Source of the DNA: Helochares maculicollis
Taxonomy: Eukaryota; Arthropoda; Insecta; Coleoptera; Hydrophilidae
Direction: 5' to 3'
DNA length: 38,960 bases
Assembly: GCA_033557835.1 (NCBI GenBank)
Contig: JAWQRO010000442.1
Span: forward strand, 1 to 38,960
A program made the translations under genes and the position numbers. Shown here piece after piece: positions 30,601 to 38,960 of the stretch (position 1 is its first letter; the number at the start of each line of letters is the position of its first letter). A model generated the notes under the pieces. It was not told the DNA's origin, searched no databases, and saw only the letters and a program-made list of their open reading frames with translations.

Positions 30601-30636
30601 AGTTATGCAAGTTATGCAAGTTACGCAAGTTATGTA
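30601..30636 (+). repeat. short tandem repeat, 9-base unit, four copies
   Basis: Four head-to-tail copies of AGTTATGCA with single-base changes (AGTTACGCA, AGTTATGTA). It lies right next to the dispersed-repeat fragment at 30440-30600. Confidence 0.8.
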
Positions 30637-30750
30637 GCTTTCTTAAGAGTTTATGTTTACTTTTTTAAAATGGTCCGTTTGTATATGTACTGAAAAAGAA
30701 TAGAATTATTATTATGAACATATTAATGTATTGAATATATGCATCGAAGT

Positions 30751-30893
30751 AAATTATGAAAGTTAAAACATTTGTTTTTAGTTTTGCATCGTATGTAGGT
30801 GTTTTTAATTTAATTAGTATTAATCGCAGATACTTTTATGCAGTACATACATTTATACGGGAATGTTGAGTGGAGACACTCCAGATTTTTTCT
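30751..30893 (-). repeat. unnamed dispersed repeat, partner of 3005-3149
   Basis: The reverse complement starts GTAGAAAAAATCTGGAGTGT and contains TATAAATGTATGTACTGCAT, CGATGCAAAACTAAAAAC and a TTTTAACTTTCATAA-like end, all aligned in order with 3005-3149. The two copies are inverted relative to each other and 27.7 kb apart. No terminal repeat or coding sequence was seen. Confidence 0.6.
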
Positions 30894-31309
30894 ACTGAAT
30901 TTCACTTCTCTGACGACATATTAGACATATGCACAGCGTAAAAATGTCATTACATCTCTGCAATTTCCATAAAAATCGACGTAGCCGATAAAAGTTCAGG
31001 ATATGGTTGAAAATCATTTCTATTAGTTTTGGTATTGGAGTGATTACGATGGGCTTGTGAACTGAGGTTATGAGATGAGACGTATGTACATAAAGTTTCA
31101 TATCGAAATGGTTTTAAATTTACCTTAGGGCTTTGCAAAAATGGAAAAATGGGAGGGTCAGCGTTGCGGCAGGTTGGATCTTTAAGGAAATGTTAAAGCG
31201 AAAGACAGCCTCCAGCGAGCAGACAACAATACCTTGTATGTGCTTCTTAAATTGGCATTAAAAGAAAGAAGAGTGGCAACGCGGTACTTTTTGAATTTAT
31301 AATACATCC

Positions 31310-32330
31310 ATGGGCATCAACCCGAATTCTTCGGCGTATAAAAGTACTTGCGTGCCATCCACGATGAAATTCTTATGATAATATCATATCCAACACGTAT
31401 TCGCTTTGTTATATAACACGGGACGACCTCCGTAAGCTCTGAGGAACACGAGGCGTTTCTGTCAGCGATCGATCGGCTCGACCGCGTAGCCTGTGATTCG
31501 TACGAAAGTGATCTGTGAAACAATATGTACAGTTACTAGTCATTTGATGCATCAAGGATGGCTTGATTTGTGTTTAGGGGCAAAGCGCACTTAACGGGCA
31601 TCAGATCGAGTCGCCTGGCAGCTTGACACATTTTTCCGGCTTGTAAAAATGGGTCAAGCCCATCTCTAATTGGCCGGTTGATCGAAGCATTACGCCTACT
31701 ACTCGATCTTAAATAGAATCGCCTCGGCAACTTCGATGCTATTATTTGGTATTAAGGACGATGCGTTTTTGGCATTTTTACGCCTCTCGCTTTCATCATG
31801 CTTTTCTTACATTACGTAAAGCGCAAGAGCGCAAAGCGGCAAAAACTGATTGTATGTTTTGTACGTGTGAGTTCTCCATAGGTGGGTCAAGGTGTTGTTG
31901 ACGCAAGAAGGGAATTCGATCAGTCATTGTCTCAATTAATTAGTTAATTGATTAATTAATATTGGAAAGGCATCGCTGGCGAAGCGATGAAAGTGCCATT
32001 GAGGACTTAAAACTGGTGTTCTTGTGGTAACATCCGGAGTGTTGCAGCCGTCGATTGTTCGGACGTAACTCGATACCTGATTTCGCGATCGTGACATGCG
32101 ACACCGCCTATATGAGCGTTATAAGCAGCAGCCGCACGCAATTGTTGATGCATGTATGTAAAGAACAAGCTCATTCATTTCGTCACTAGACTTCCACTGA
32201 GGCATTTCAAAATTCCTGAGGCGGAGGTCCTTCGGCGTCGGGTTGCGACCTTGCCAATCTGCGTGCATAAAGAGTAGAATGAATTTATTAAGGAGACTTT
32301 TTGTTTACTGGAAGAAGTCAAAGTCTCACA
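31310..32330. other. unique island of higher GC, possible regulatory DNA
   Basis: About 1 kb with no mobile-element similarity. It has CG-containing words (GCGATCGATCGGCTCGACCG at about 31465) and a run of homeodomain-type cores at 31932-31962. Small open frames at 31317-31523 and 31536-31730 lack motifs and splice context. I interpret it as unique intronic or intergenic DNA; a small noncoding RNA or exon cannot be excluded. Confidence 0.4.
31932..31962. promoter_or_regulatory. dense TTAATTAATTA cluster
   Basis: TCAATTAATTAGTTAATTGA followed by TTAATTAATAT packs at least five overlapping TAAT/ATTA cores and is nearly palindromic. It sits within the unique island, in the middle of less AT-rich DNA. 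It could be a homeodomain-factor site; this is inference from pattern only. Confidence 0.25.
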
Positions 32331-32599
32331 AGGATTTTAATCCTGATAAAGTTAATGTTGACAGTTGTGTTCTCAATTTTTGACTTTGACAAATTCTGAA
32401 ATCATTAACTACTAAAATACTATATTTCTACCTCAGGGATTTAAGATTTTGATTCTGAAATGAGTTTTTTTGATCTAGAAAACTAGAAGTTCTGATCTAG
32501 GTATCTTGAACTCAAAATCTTTGATAACTGTAGTTGCTTCATTCTGATTTCATTGTAGTCTTGAAAGTGATTCTGTAGTTTCTGTTCTGAAGACCATTT

Positions 32600-32765
32600 T
32601 TAGTCACCTTGGCACCTTATCGAATGCCTTTTCAATATCGACGAACACTGCATACATGGTTTTTATTCGTTTCCGTCACTTTTTCTACTAGATCCTTTAA
32701 TGGGCGGTGGGAATAATTTTTCCCACCTAATATTATCATTTGTATCCGCAGTGGGTTCCAATATT
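32600..32765 (-). pseudogene. non-LTR RT scrap (block A)
   Basis: On the minus strand, LKDLVEKVTETNKNH leads after a frameshift into MYAVFVDIEKAFDKVPR, the RT block A with its catalytic Asp. Nothing upstream or downstream is recognisable, so it is a fragment of roughly 50 codons. The clade is uncertain. Confidence 0.6.
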
Positions 32766-33002
32766 TCCACGTTTCAAATGTGCTGCCCATATTTGAACAT
32801 ATTTTTATAGCAAATAGAAAAATTTGTACAAAATGTGGAACCAAAGCAAGAATGTAATAAACTCTGAAAATGATAAAGACGATGGAGCATAACAAGAAAT
32901 ACATAGTTTGGACATGAATTCTTCTACAATTTCAAGTTTCATTTAAAAAAAAAATGATCATGTTGATGGCCTACATATTTCATTTGTTAGCTGTCCCCAG
33001 TA

Positions 33003-33084
33003 CATAATATTCTCTATAGCGAATATAATGAGAAATTTTTCGATAATGAAGAATGGAGCCTTAGCAGAGAATAATTTAATAATG
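33003..33084 (+). pseudogene. piggyBac-like transposase, N-terminal scrap
   Basis: One frame reads HNILYSEYNEKFFDNEEWSL followed by SRE and a stop, an acidic, aromatic stretch of the kind found in the N-terminal tail of piggyBac-like transposases. It ends at the TA where the mariner entered (33085-33086). The assignment rests mainly on its position before the clearer piggyBac part. Confidence 0.4.
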
Positions 33085-33086
33085 TA

Positions 33087-34138
33087 CGAGGGCGGCCCAA
33101 TAAGTACTTAGCCTCACCGCCCGATGGTGCCAGTAACGCAAGAGAGATTTAATATCGTGTAGTACATTCTCGTAGACGGCTACTGTCAAAAATGCAGCCG
33201 AATCCGACTTGTAGTTTTGTTTTGACTGCAAGTAGAAGCGGGCGAAATCAAAGATCCCTTACATGCTGTGTACGGTGACTCATCTTCGATGGTGACCGTC
33301 AAAAATTACTTTAACGAGTTTCAACGTGGTCGCACATCGGTTTTTGGTGAGCTACGCGCAGATGCCCCGAAAATGGCTACCACGGAGGATAACGTGACAA
33401 AACTCACTCCGGACAAGCCTAACAGTGAGATCTTTTCAGAACAGTATTTGACGTTGTGTAAGGGAAATCTGAAGGAGTATCTGCGTCGTTTCATGCCCAT
33501 CAACAAAACATGGGTCCAATAGTACACATCAGAGACCAACGAACAGTCGAAACAGTGGACTTCACCCGGCGAACGTGCTCCGAAGAAGACGAAGACTCTC
33601 CTACCGGCCGTAAATGTGATGCCACAGTTTTCTGGGATCTGTGATCTACATTGACTACCATGAGAAGGACAAAGCGATCACAGGGCTCTACTATGTCGAA
33701 TTATTGGGCCGATTCGACGCTGAAGTGCAGAAAAAATGGCCCTATTTGGCGAAGAAAAAGTGCTCTTCCACCATGACAACGCACCGGCTCACACTTCCGC
33801 CATCGCCACGACCAAATTGGTCGAATTGTACTACGAACTGCTGCCCCATCCACTGTCTTCTCCAGATTTGGCCCCATGCAACGTTTTTGGTTTCCAAACT
33901 TGAAAATGTCACTCGCCGCCCAGAAATTTGAGTCGAATGAGGAGGTCATCGCCGCTACGGAAGCCTATTTTGTAGATATCGAAATAACATAATTTTCAGA
34001 TGGGTTAAAGAAGTTGGATCATTGTTGGGTCAAATGTCTCCAGCTAAATGGAGATTATGTTGAGAAATAATTCGCCAATTTTCCTTTCCAAAATTTCCTT
34101 TGTCTTTTGTAGGGTAAGTACTTATCGGACCGCCCCCG
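33087..34138 (+). mobile_element. mariner (irritans-like, second family) nested in piggyBac-like element
   Basis: The ends are CGAGGGCGGCCCAATAAGTA at 33087 and the inverted TACTTATCGGACCGCCCCCG ending at 34138, with TA at 33085-33086 and 34139-34140. It belongs to the same family as 18598-19710. At 1052 bases it is shortened by an internal deletion different from that copy's. Confidence 0.93.
33244..34070 (+). pseudogene. mariner transposase, two catalytic Asp changed to Asn
   Basis: A readable frame (33268-33522) gives VYGDSSSMVTVKNYFNEFQR, KMATTEDNVTK joined directly to LTPDKPNSEIFSEQYL, so the helix-turn-helix and 'KLSARWVPRL' region (about 45-50 residues) is deleted. The first catalytic box reads MPINKTWVQ where relatives have M.DETW (Asp to Asn, Glu to Lys). 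Frameshifts follow; the second box is intact as FHHDNAPAHT near 33768-33790, and the third reads SPDLAPCNVFGF (Asp to Asn). The natural stop GAGAAATAA ends at 34070. Confidence 0.86.
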
Positions 34139-34140
34139 TA

Positions 34141-35348
34141 TATTATAGATATTCAAAAAGAAACACATTCTTTTACTTATTTTGACAAAAATGCCAAAGA
34201 AATTGACAATTTTAAATCGACATTCGGAAAACATTTCTTTCAAATCATAATTAGCGAAACTAATACTTACACAGTTCAGAATATGAAAAGGAGAATTATT
34301 AAAAATTTGGAACCTGGTCTTTCAAATAATTGACAGGACATTGGTATAGAGGGGTTACAGGCATTATTTGGCAGGATGATCATTATATATAAAGCCTCAT
34401 CAGTTTCCCAAGTTATGGCTTCCAAGCGGTACAAAGAATTTCACCTGAATAATAATAGCAATGCAGTTCCAAAAGGACAACGAAGCTCTGATAAGCTTCA
34501 CAAAATAAGATCTTTGATTGAGAAGCTAAATCTGTCTTTTCAATCTCAGTACAGTCGCTCCTCATATTTCTGTTGATGAATCATTGATTCTTTTCACAAG
34601 AAAATCTTTAATCAAACAATAAATGTCGCTCAAACCAATAAATAGAGGCTTAAAGTATGATGTTTGGCAGATGCCACAACGTGATATATATGCAAATTTG
34701 ATGTTTATATTGGCAAATCAAAAAATTATGATAAAGGCAGATGTCTTGTAGTAGATTTGTAGCAGAAATAAATAAGAAAAACTGTATTTTCACATTCGTA
34801 CTACTAATGAGGAAGCTGAAAGAAGATGTGTATGCTGTACGTGCTGTAAGAGTACATGGAAAAGATTTACCAAATATTTACACAGATAAAACAAAACTTA
34901 AGCGTGGAGAAGCTATGTTTAGAACGAAAATTATGATTCCGCTGTAAAATGGATGGATAACAAACCACTGCATTTTTATCAAAATTTGTTTCTGCAAAAG
35001 AGGCTGCAACTAGAGATCGCAAAAAGACGAATGGATCAAAATAAAAGGTTTCTTGTTTGAAGGTTGTCGAAATATACAATAAAATAATGGGCGGAGTTGA
35101 CAGTTTGGCTGATTTCTACCAAATATGGGCGATGCTCCAAATAAAGTGAAACTGACACGCGTAGGCAAGCATTTATCAAATAATTGATCCAACTTCGCAA
35201 GATGCAGATTATGAGCACAAAAAAGTTGAAAAAAAAACAAAATATACTTGCGTACAGTGTAATGTTCCTTTGTGTGTACATCTTTGTTTTGCTAAATTTC
35301 ATGGCCAACAACAGTATAAAAAATATTATTTCTTCTATTTATGCCTAA
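34141..35348 (+). pseudogene. piggyBac-like transposase, main part
   Basis: Blocks in order: FFQIIISETNTYTVQNMKRR (34220-34280), GLQALFGRMIIIYKAS, VMASKRYKEFHLNNNSNAVP, SSDKLHKIRSLIEKLNLSFQ, then ISVDESLILFTRKSLI near 34565 (first catalytic Asp), NRGLKYDVWQMPQRD, a possible second Asp box CLVVDL near 34745, WMDNKPLHF, then VSAKEAATRDRKKTNG, VVEIYNKIMGGVDSLADFYQ near 35065-35120 (third Asp in MGGVD), and YTCVQCNVPLCVHLCFAKFH at about 35245-35305, the Cys-rich C-terminal domain. At least four frameshifts and several stops. This is the piggyBac/PGBD pattern. Confidence 0.85.
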
Positions 35349-35820
35349 TATGAAAATAAACTTTCATATGTGGGCAGTGGGAAACATTCTCATTACTGCT
35401 ATATGTAAAAGGAAAGGTACAAAAACAAATTGCCCATGAAAGAGTTAACTGTGACAATGCTTCTACCTTTCTGGGACCCATTAAGAAACTAATTTCATTC
35501 TACTACTTCTCTGGAAAGTTGCTATGAGATTAGTATGTAAATTTTGATTCATATACTAAGCAATGTGATACCTTTTTCCCCTTTTTCATCTCTTATAACA
35601 GAAATACCACTTCTTTAACACAAATTTTAGGTTCTTCTCTCCATTCCTCATCTTTATCTACGAGATCTAAGTGGCCATCGTACAACTCACTATATAGAAA
35701 TTTCTCAAAGTAAGATTTCTAGACATTTTAGATATCCATTATGTCTCTCGTTTTTCTTACTACACTTTCCGATTTTATAATTTCCTTTATGCTCTTTATG
35801 GGATCGTAGGCTCTTCAAAC
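35349..35820. other. AT-rich stretch after piggyBac, no gene
   Basis: It contains the candidate TTAA at 35445-35448 and otherwise nothing recognised. Confidence 0.4.
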
Positions 35821-36790
35821 CTACACGGCGGAGCAGATTAGCAAATTATTTACCAATGGTTTTAGTTTTTCAAACATCACTGCTGTCCCTTTCAAAAAGT
35901 TCTCTTGCGCTGCTACACACCTATGGAGACGTTGTTTCCATTTTGGTAACATCGCTGGCAATCTTCAACCGTTATGGTCTTCAGTATGTCCGTTAAACTC
36001 TTTTCGACGTTTTCTATAGTCTTGAACTGAAGTCCTTTGAGGAAATTTTTCAGTTTAGCAATTCACAGGAGTTGAGGTTAGGTAAATAGTGAGGTTAAGG
36101 AACGAGATTTGTGACCAAACCTTCTGTGATAGAATGGGCAGAGTGACATACAGTATTGTCATGATAGAACATCCATTTTTCTGCAATATCTGGCCTTACG
36201 TGACTTTTTTTCTCAGCCTTTTTAGGACACGGCGCATTGTCCTGACGAATAAGGAATTTTTTTTCTGCAAACGGTTTTTTCTTTCAGCTCCTCTAAAAGA
36301 TTACAATAGTATTCAGAATTTATTGCTTTACAAGTTTGCAAGTAATGTTCAAACAAAATTCCTTTCGCATCCCAAAAAACCGATGCTAACATTGACCATT
36401 TTCTGGATACGAACTCGTTTGAAAGCCAAAGAACTAGGTTCACATCTTTCTGAAACCCAATATTTCACTCAAAATATTGCTTACACTGCCCAATGAGATG
36501 CCTACTGTGGAGCTTATACTGAATCTCTTTCAGCCACTCGAAGATTTTCCAATACCAAATTATGTATTTTGTCGACGATTTCTGGGTTGTTGCTGTTTTT
36601 GAACGTCCTTGACGTGGATGGTCTTCAAGGCTAGCACGACCACGTCTAACCCATCTTTCTGCTCTACTAATTGAAGGTGAAGAGTCCTTATACTCTTTCA
36701 ACATTCATTTATAAATTTCCTTTGCTTTCAAGCCTTCCAAAAATAAAAAACCAATCACTGCACGGTACCTGATTTTTCCATTGTAACAAA
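35821..36790 (-). pseudogene. mariner-like transposase, fifth lineage
   Basis: The ATG at 36779-36781 starts MEKSGTVQ, a stop, LVFYFWKA, then the frame reads MLKEYKDSSPSISRAERWVR and RASLEDHPRQGRSKTATTQK. After a frameshift come STVGISLGSVSNILSEILGF (helix-turn-helix) and, after a deletion that removes the first Asp box, WSMLASVFWDAKGILFEHYL and INSEYYCNLLEELKEK. The second Asp is in FLIRQDNAPCPK near 36230. The third-box region is garbled, then AKLKNFLKGLQFKTIENVEK and RLHRCVAAQENFLKGTAVMF run to a stop at 35821-35823. The architecture is mariner, but the terminal repeats were not identified. Confidence 0.75.
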
Positions 36791-36844
36791 ATACTGACAC
36801 GTCGATACTAAACGGCTTGTAAACAAAGAATGCATTGACAGATG

Positions 36845-38960
36845 AAATGTTCATATAAAGAGTGTCTCAACATAATAAAAAAAAGTAGGCTAGTAACCAT
36901 TCCTTATCGACCCGAAAACTTATTGAGGAGCGTAGAATATATAGATTTGATACTAAATAGTAACAAATAAACAAGAAATAAATTTTAGGAATGTTACGAA
37001 TATATACATAGTAAGTACATGTAGAAGACATTTTTACTGCTTAATATTACTTCATCTCTTAAATATATGTCCCAAATAAACTAGAACAAATTGGCAAGTA
37101 TGTAAAAATAATTTTCAGTTAAATTGCACTTGTTGAAATCTTGTTAACAGTATCTTTTGTATAGATTAGAAATGTATGCAGAATCTCTATAAAATTCACA
37201 TTCAATTAATATCCTGCACTGAAGCTTTTTACATCTAGAAATATTTCGCATTGCTCGTTTCGCTTGACATTTACATACAGTAATTTCAATTTTACAATCA
37301 GTAACAACACGATGTATAGCTAAGACTGCGTCTAACAGAAACACGGTTTGTGCATGAGCACCGAAAATTATATTTATAAAAATTAAAAATTTTATTAGAA
37401 ACTGCACAACAATTGTATGTTTTATACAGCCTGTATCAGAATTAAGTTACAAAATTTAAAGGCGTGGTAGAAATAAGAAATAATAAGCTCTAGGTTTTTG
37501 TTTCAATTTTGAAGCATAATTTGTAACCGAGATATTAATTACATGTACATGCTAAGAGCCACTGGCGGAATTCCTTATGACGTCGTTGGTCCAAGACATA
37601 CGAATTGTATTGCTATTTCAAAGAATTCCTCTCTTGTCTACGCTTAATACAGCTGGACTGGAACAGTCGAAATAATAATCAAAAAAGACCTTGTTGAAAA
37701 GGATTATAGACAAGCGAAAAAAGTAATAGTCTATTAAATTTCAACCGAAGAGGAAAGACAAGGAGCATATGTGTGTGGTCAACTTTTTACTAATATTTTC
37801 ATTTCGATGGATTTTATTCATTATTTACGATTGTGCAAGTTCGCTAAACTAGAAAGGTGTAAGCTTTATTCAAAGAATTAAGTTTTTGCTAACATGTAAA
37901 TCACCTGAACCTATTAAATATGAAATAAGCAAGAAACGTTCTATTTATATTGACTAAAAATTATTTAAATGAAAGCGCATACTAAGCTACTCTAAAACCT
38001 ACAAAAAAACAGCGCAATAAATGCGCAATAAATACTACAGAGGCAAGAGAAGCTCCATTTGTTTACTAGCGTTTTTATTTGATTCTATGTGTTAATTCAA
38101 CGCCAGCTAATATAATATTCAATTTATAAGTATTTAACAATTTACTTAATTTGATATTTAACAATTTTTGCATTCTTCGTATAATTATTATAGTTTATTT
38201 GAAGTTATGTCCCGGCTCCTCGAAGATCATTAACCCCTTCTGTCGATATTTGTTAAACCGGGTCACAAATTTATTCTTATGCGTTGAAATTAAGTCGCTT
38301 TACATTTAAAATTAAAAAGGTAAAATAAATGCAATGTGTTATTGACAATGACGTATTATTGCAATTTTGCACTGACTAATTTTCACCTTACAAATATGAA
38401 TTAGTTTGGGATGTACGTTACAATCAACTTTCTTGCGCCAGAAAATGGTAACATAAAGTGAAATTTTCGCAAGGTCACGCGCTGTTTTCTGCAACGCGCT
38501 TCAATAAAATTTGACTTTAATGATTGTTTATGTTTTTTTTTTCTTGTTCTATTTCATAAAGGAAGGTTTTGAGTTCATGAAAACTTTTAATTACGTGATT
38601 TTGACGAATCCAACGACTTGTTTTGGTTGTGTTGCCTTTATTTTTATAGCAATAACGGTGCCGATGTGTCCGCATCATATTCTTTAACCCAGCATGGTCT
38701 ATCGGCATCATTTCAATTATGCCCAAATTAGCCAAATTTTCATCAGTTTTATTTATACTTAGAAATTACCAGATCGTGGTCATATTGGCATCGTCACTTC
38801 TGCCGATGCTTCTTATTAAAATTAAGCGAAACTGTTAAGACTAAAAGCTAAATAAACATCTATAGCTACCAAATAGCGTTTAAATCATAATATTAACATC
38901 AATCAAATAAAATACGCTATAAAAATACAATAATTAAATAATTATATATACATATATATA
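36845..38960. other. AT-rich stretch, no gene recognised
   Basis: About 2.1 kb to the window end. A 72-codon minus-strand frame at 38517-38735 (MANLGIIEMMPIDHAGLKNM and onward) is richer in charged residues than noise usually is, but shows no known motif. The last 20 bases are a TA-rich simple repeat (TATATATACATATATATATA). Confidence 0.45.

Larger units (their letters stand above)
33000..35444 (+). mobile_element. piggyBac-like element interrupted by a mariner
   Basis: The coding remnants at about 33000-33084 and 34141-35348 are one transposase split at a TA by the mariner 33087-34138. On the right a possible end reads TTGCCCATGAAAGAG followed by TTAA at 35445-35448, the target sequence used by piggyBac elements. 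No matching left end was found, so the right boundary is tentative. Confidence 0.6.

Noticed and set aside
31932..31962. Origin or attachment site from the AT-rich palindrome
   Set aside because: No iteron, recombinase or phage context exists in this eukaryotic window; homeodomain-type binding is the more modest reading.
1..38960. CRISPR array, tRNA or rRNA genes
   Set aside because: No regularly spaced direct repeats, cloverleaf B-box sequences or rRNA-like blocks were noticed by eye; a covariance search would be needed to exclude degenerate tRNA-derived SINEs.

Overview
The window is eukaryotic and almost certainly from an insect or other arthropod: AT-rich, intron-like DNA packed with decayed mariner-family transposons, several non-LTR retrotransposon lineages, a piggyBac-like element and a pogo-like element. 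I saw no operons, rRNA, tRNA or CRISPR. The sequence alone does not identify the order or species.

Host gene: one convincing host coding segment is visible, a plus-strand exon at 1682-1966 with ATG at 1762. It encodes a short cytoplasmic tail, one very hydrophobic membrane segment and the start of an outside domain, and ends at a good GTAAGG splice donor. No later exon was recognised. The simplest reading is that most of the remaining 37 kb is a very long first intron or lies beyond the gene. Islands of higher-GC, non-transposon sequence with many TAAT/ATTA cores (about 2.03-2.35, 11.0-12.4, 22.5-24.4 and 31.3-32.3 kb) could be conserved regulatory DNA of that gene.

Region by region: 1-391 is a truncated mariner. 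620-1010 is a reverse transcriptase (RT) scrap. 1682-1966 is the host exon. 2.0-6.7 kb is AT-rich and geneless. 6.7-10.85 kb is a pogo-like transposase broken by one mariner, then a mauritiana-type mariner scrap, then a second mariner of the first family in inverted orientation, giving a 3.4 kb imperfect palindrome. 10.85-13.56 kb has no genes. 13.57-14.59 kb holds two copies of a dispersed repeat with a hairpin end. 14.6-16.27 kb is RTE-like RT. 16.27-17.76 kb holds small RT pieces, including a jockey-like one. 17.76-21.5 kb is one minus-strand RTE-like retrotransposon (endonuclease then RT) split by two mariners at TA sites. 21.55-22.44 kb is a further RTE-like RT. 22.5-24.4 kb is a unique island. 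24.98-26.22 kb is a fairly well preserved mellifera-type mariner. 26.24-29.16 kb is jockey-like sequence apparently split by an inverted RTE-like copy. 29.3-30.1 kb is a second copy of a mariner deletion derivative. 30.4-32.8 kb holds repeats, an island and an RT scrap. 33.0-35.45 kb is a piggyBac-like element with a mariner inside it. 35.8-36.8 kb is another mariner relative. 36.85-38.96 kb has no recognisable genes.

No mobile element here looks autonomous: every coding region carries stops, frameshifts, deletions or lost catalytic residues. The best preserved are the mariners at 9520-10844 and 24984-26217, which keep all three catalytic aspartates. The main interest is the record of nested insertion, a mariner deletion derivative present twice with the same deletion junction, the long inverted mariner pair, and an unidentified membrane-protein exon in a possible regulatory desert. 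I found no clearly undescribed biological system.
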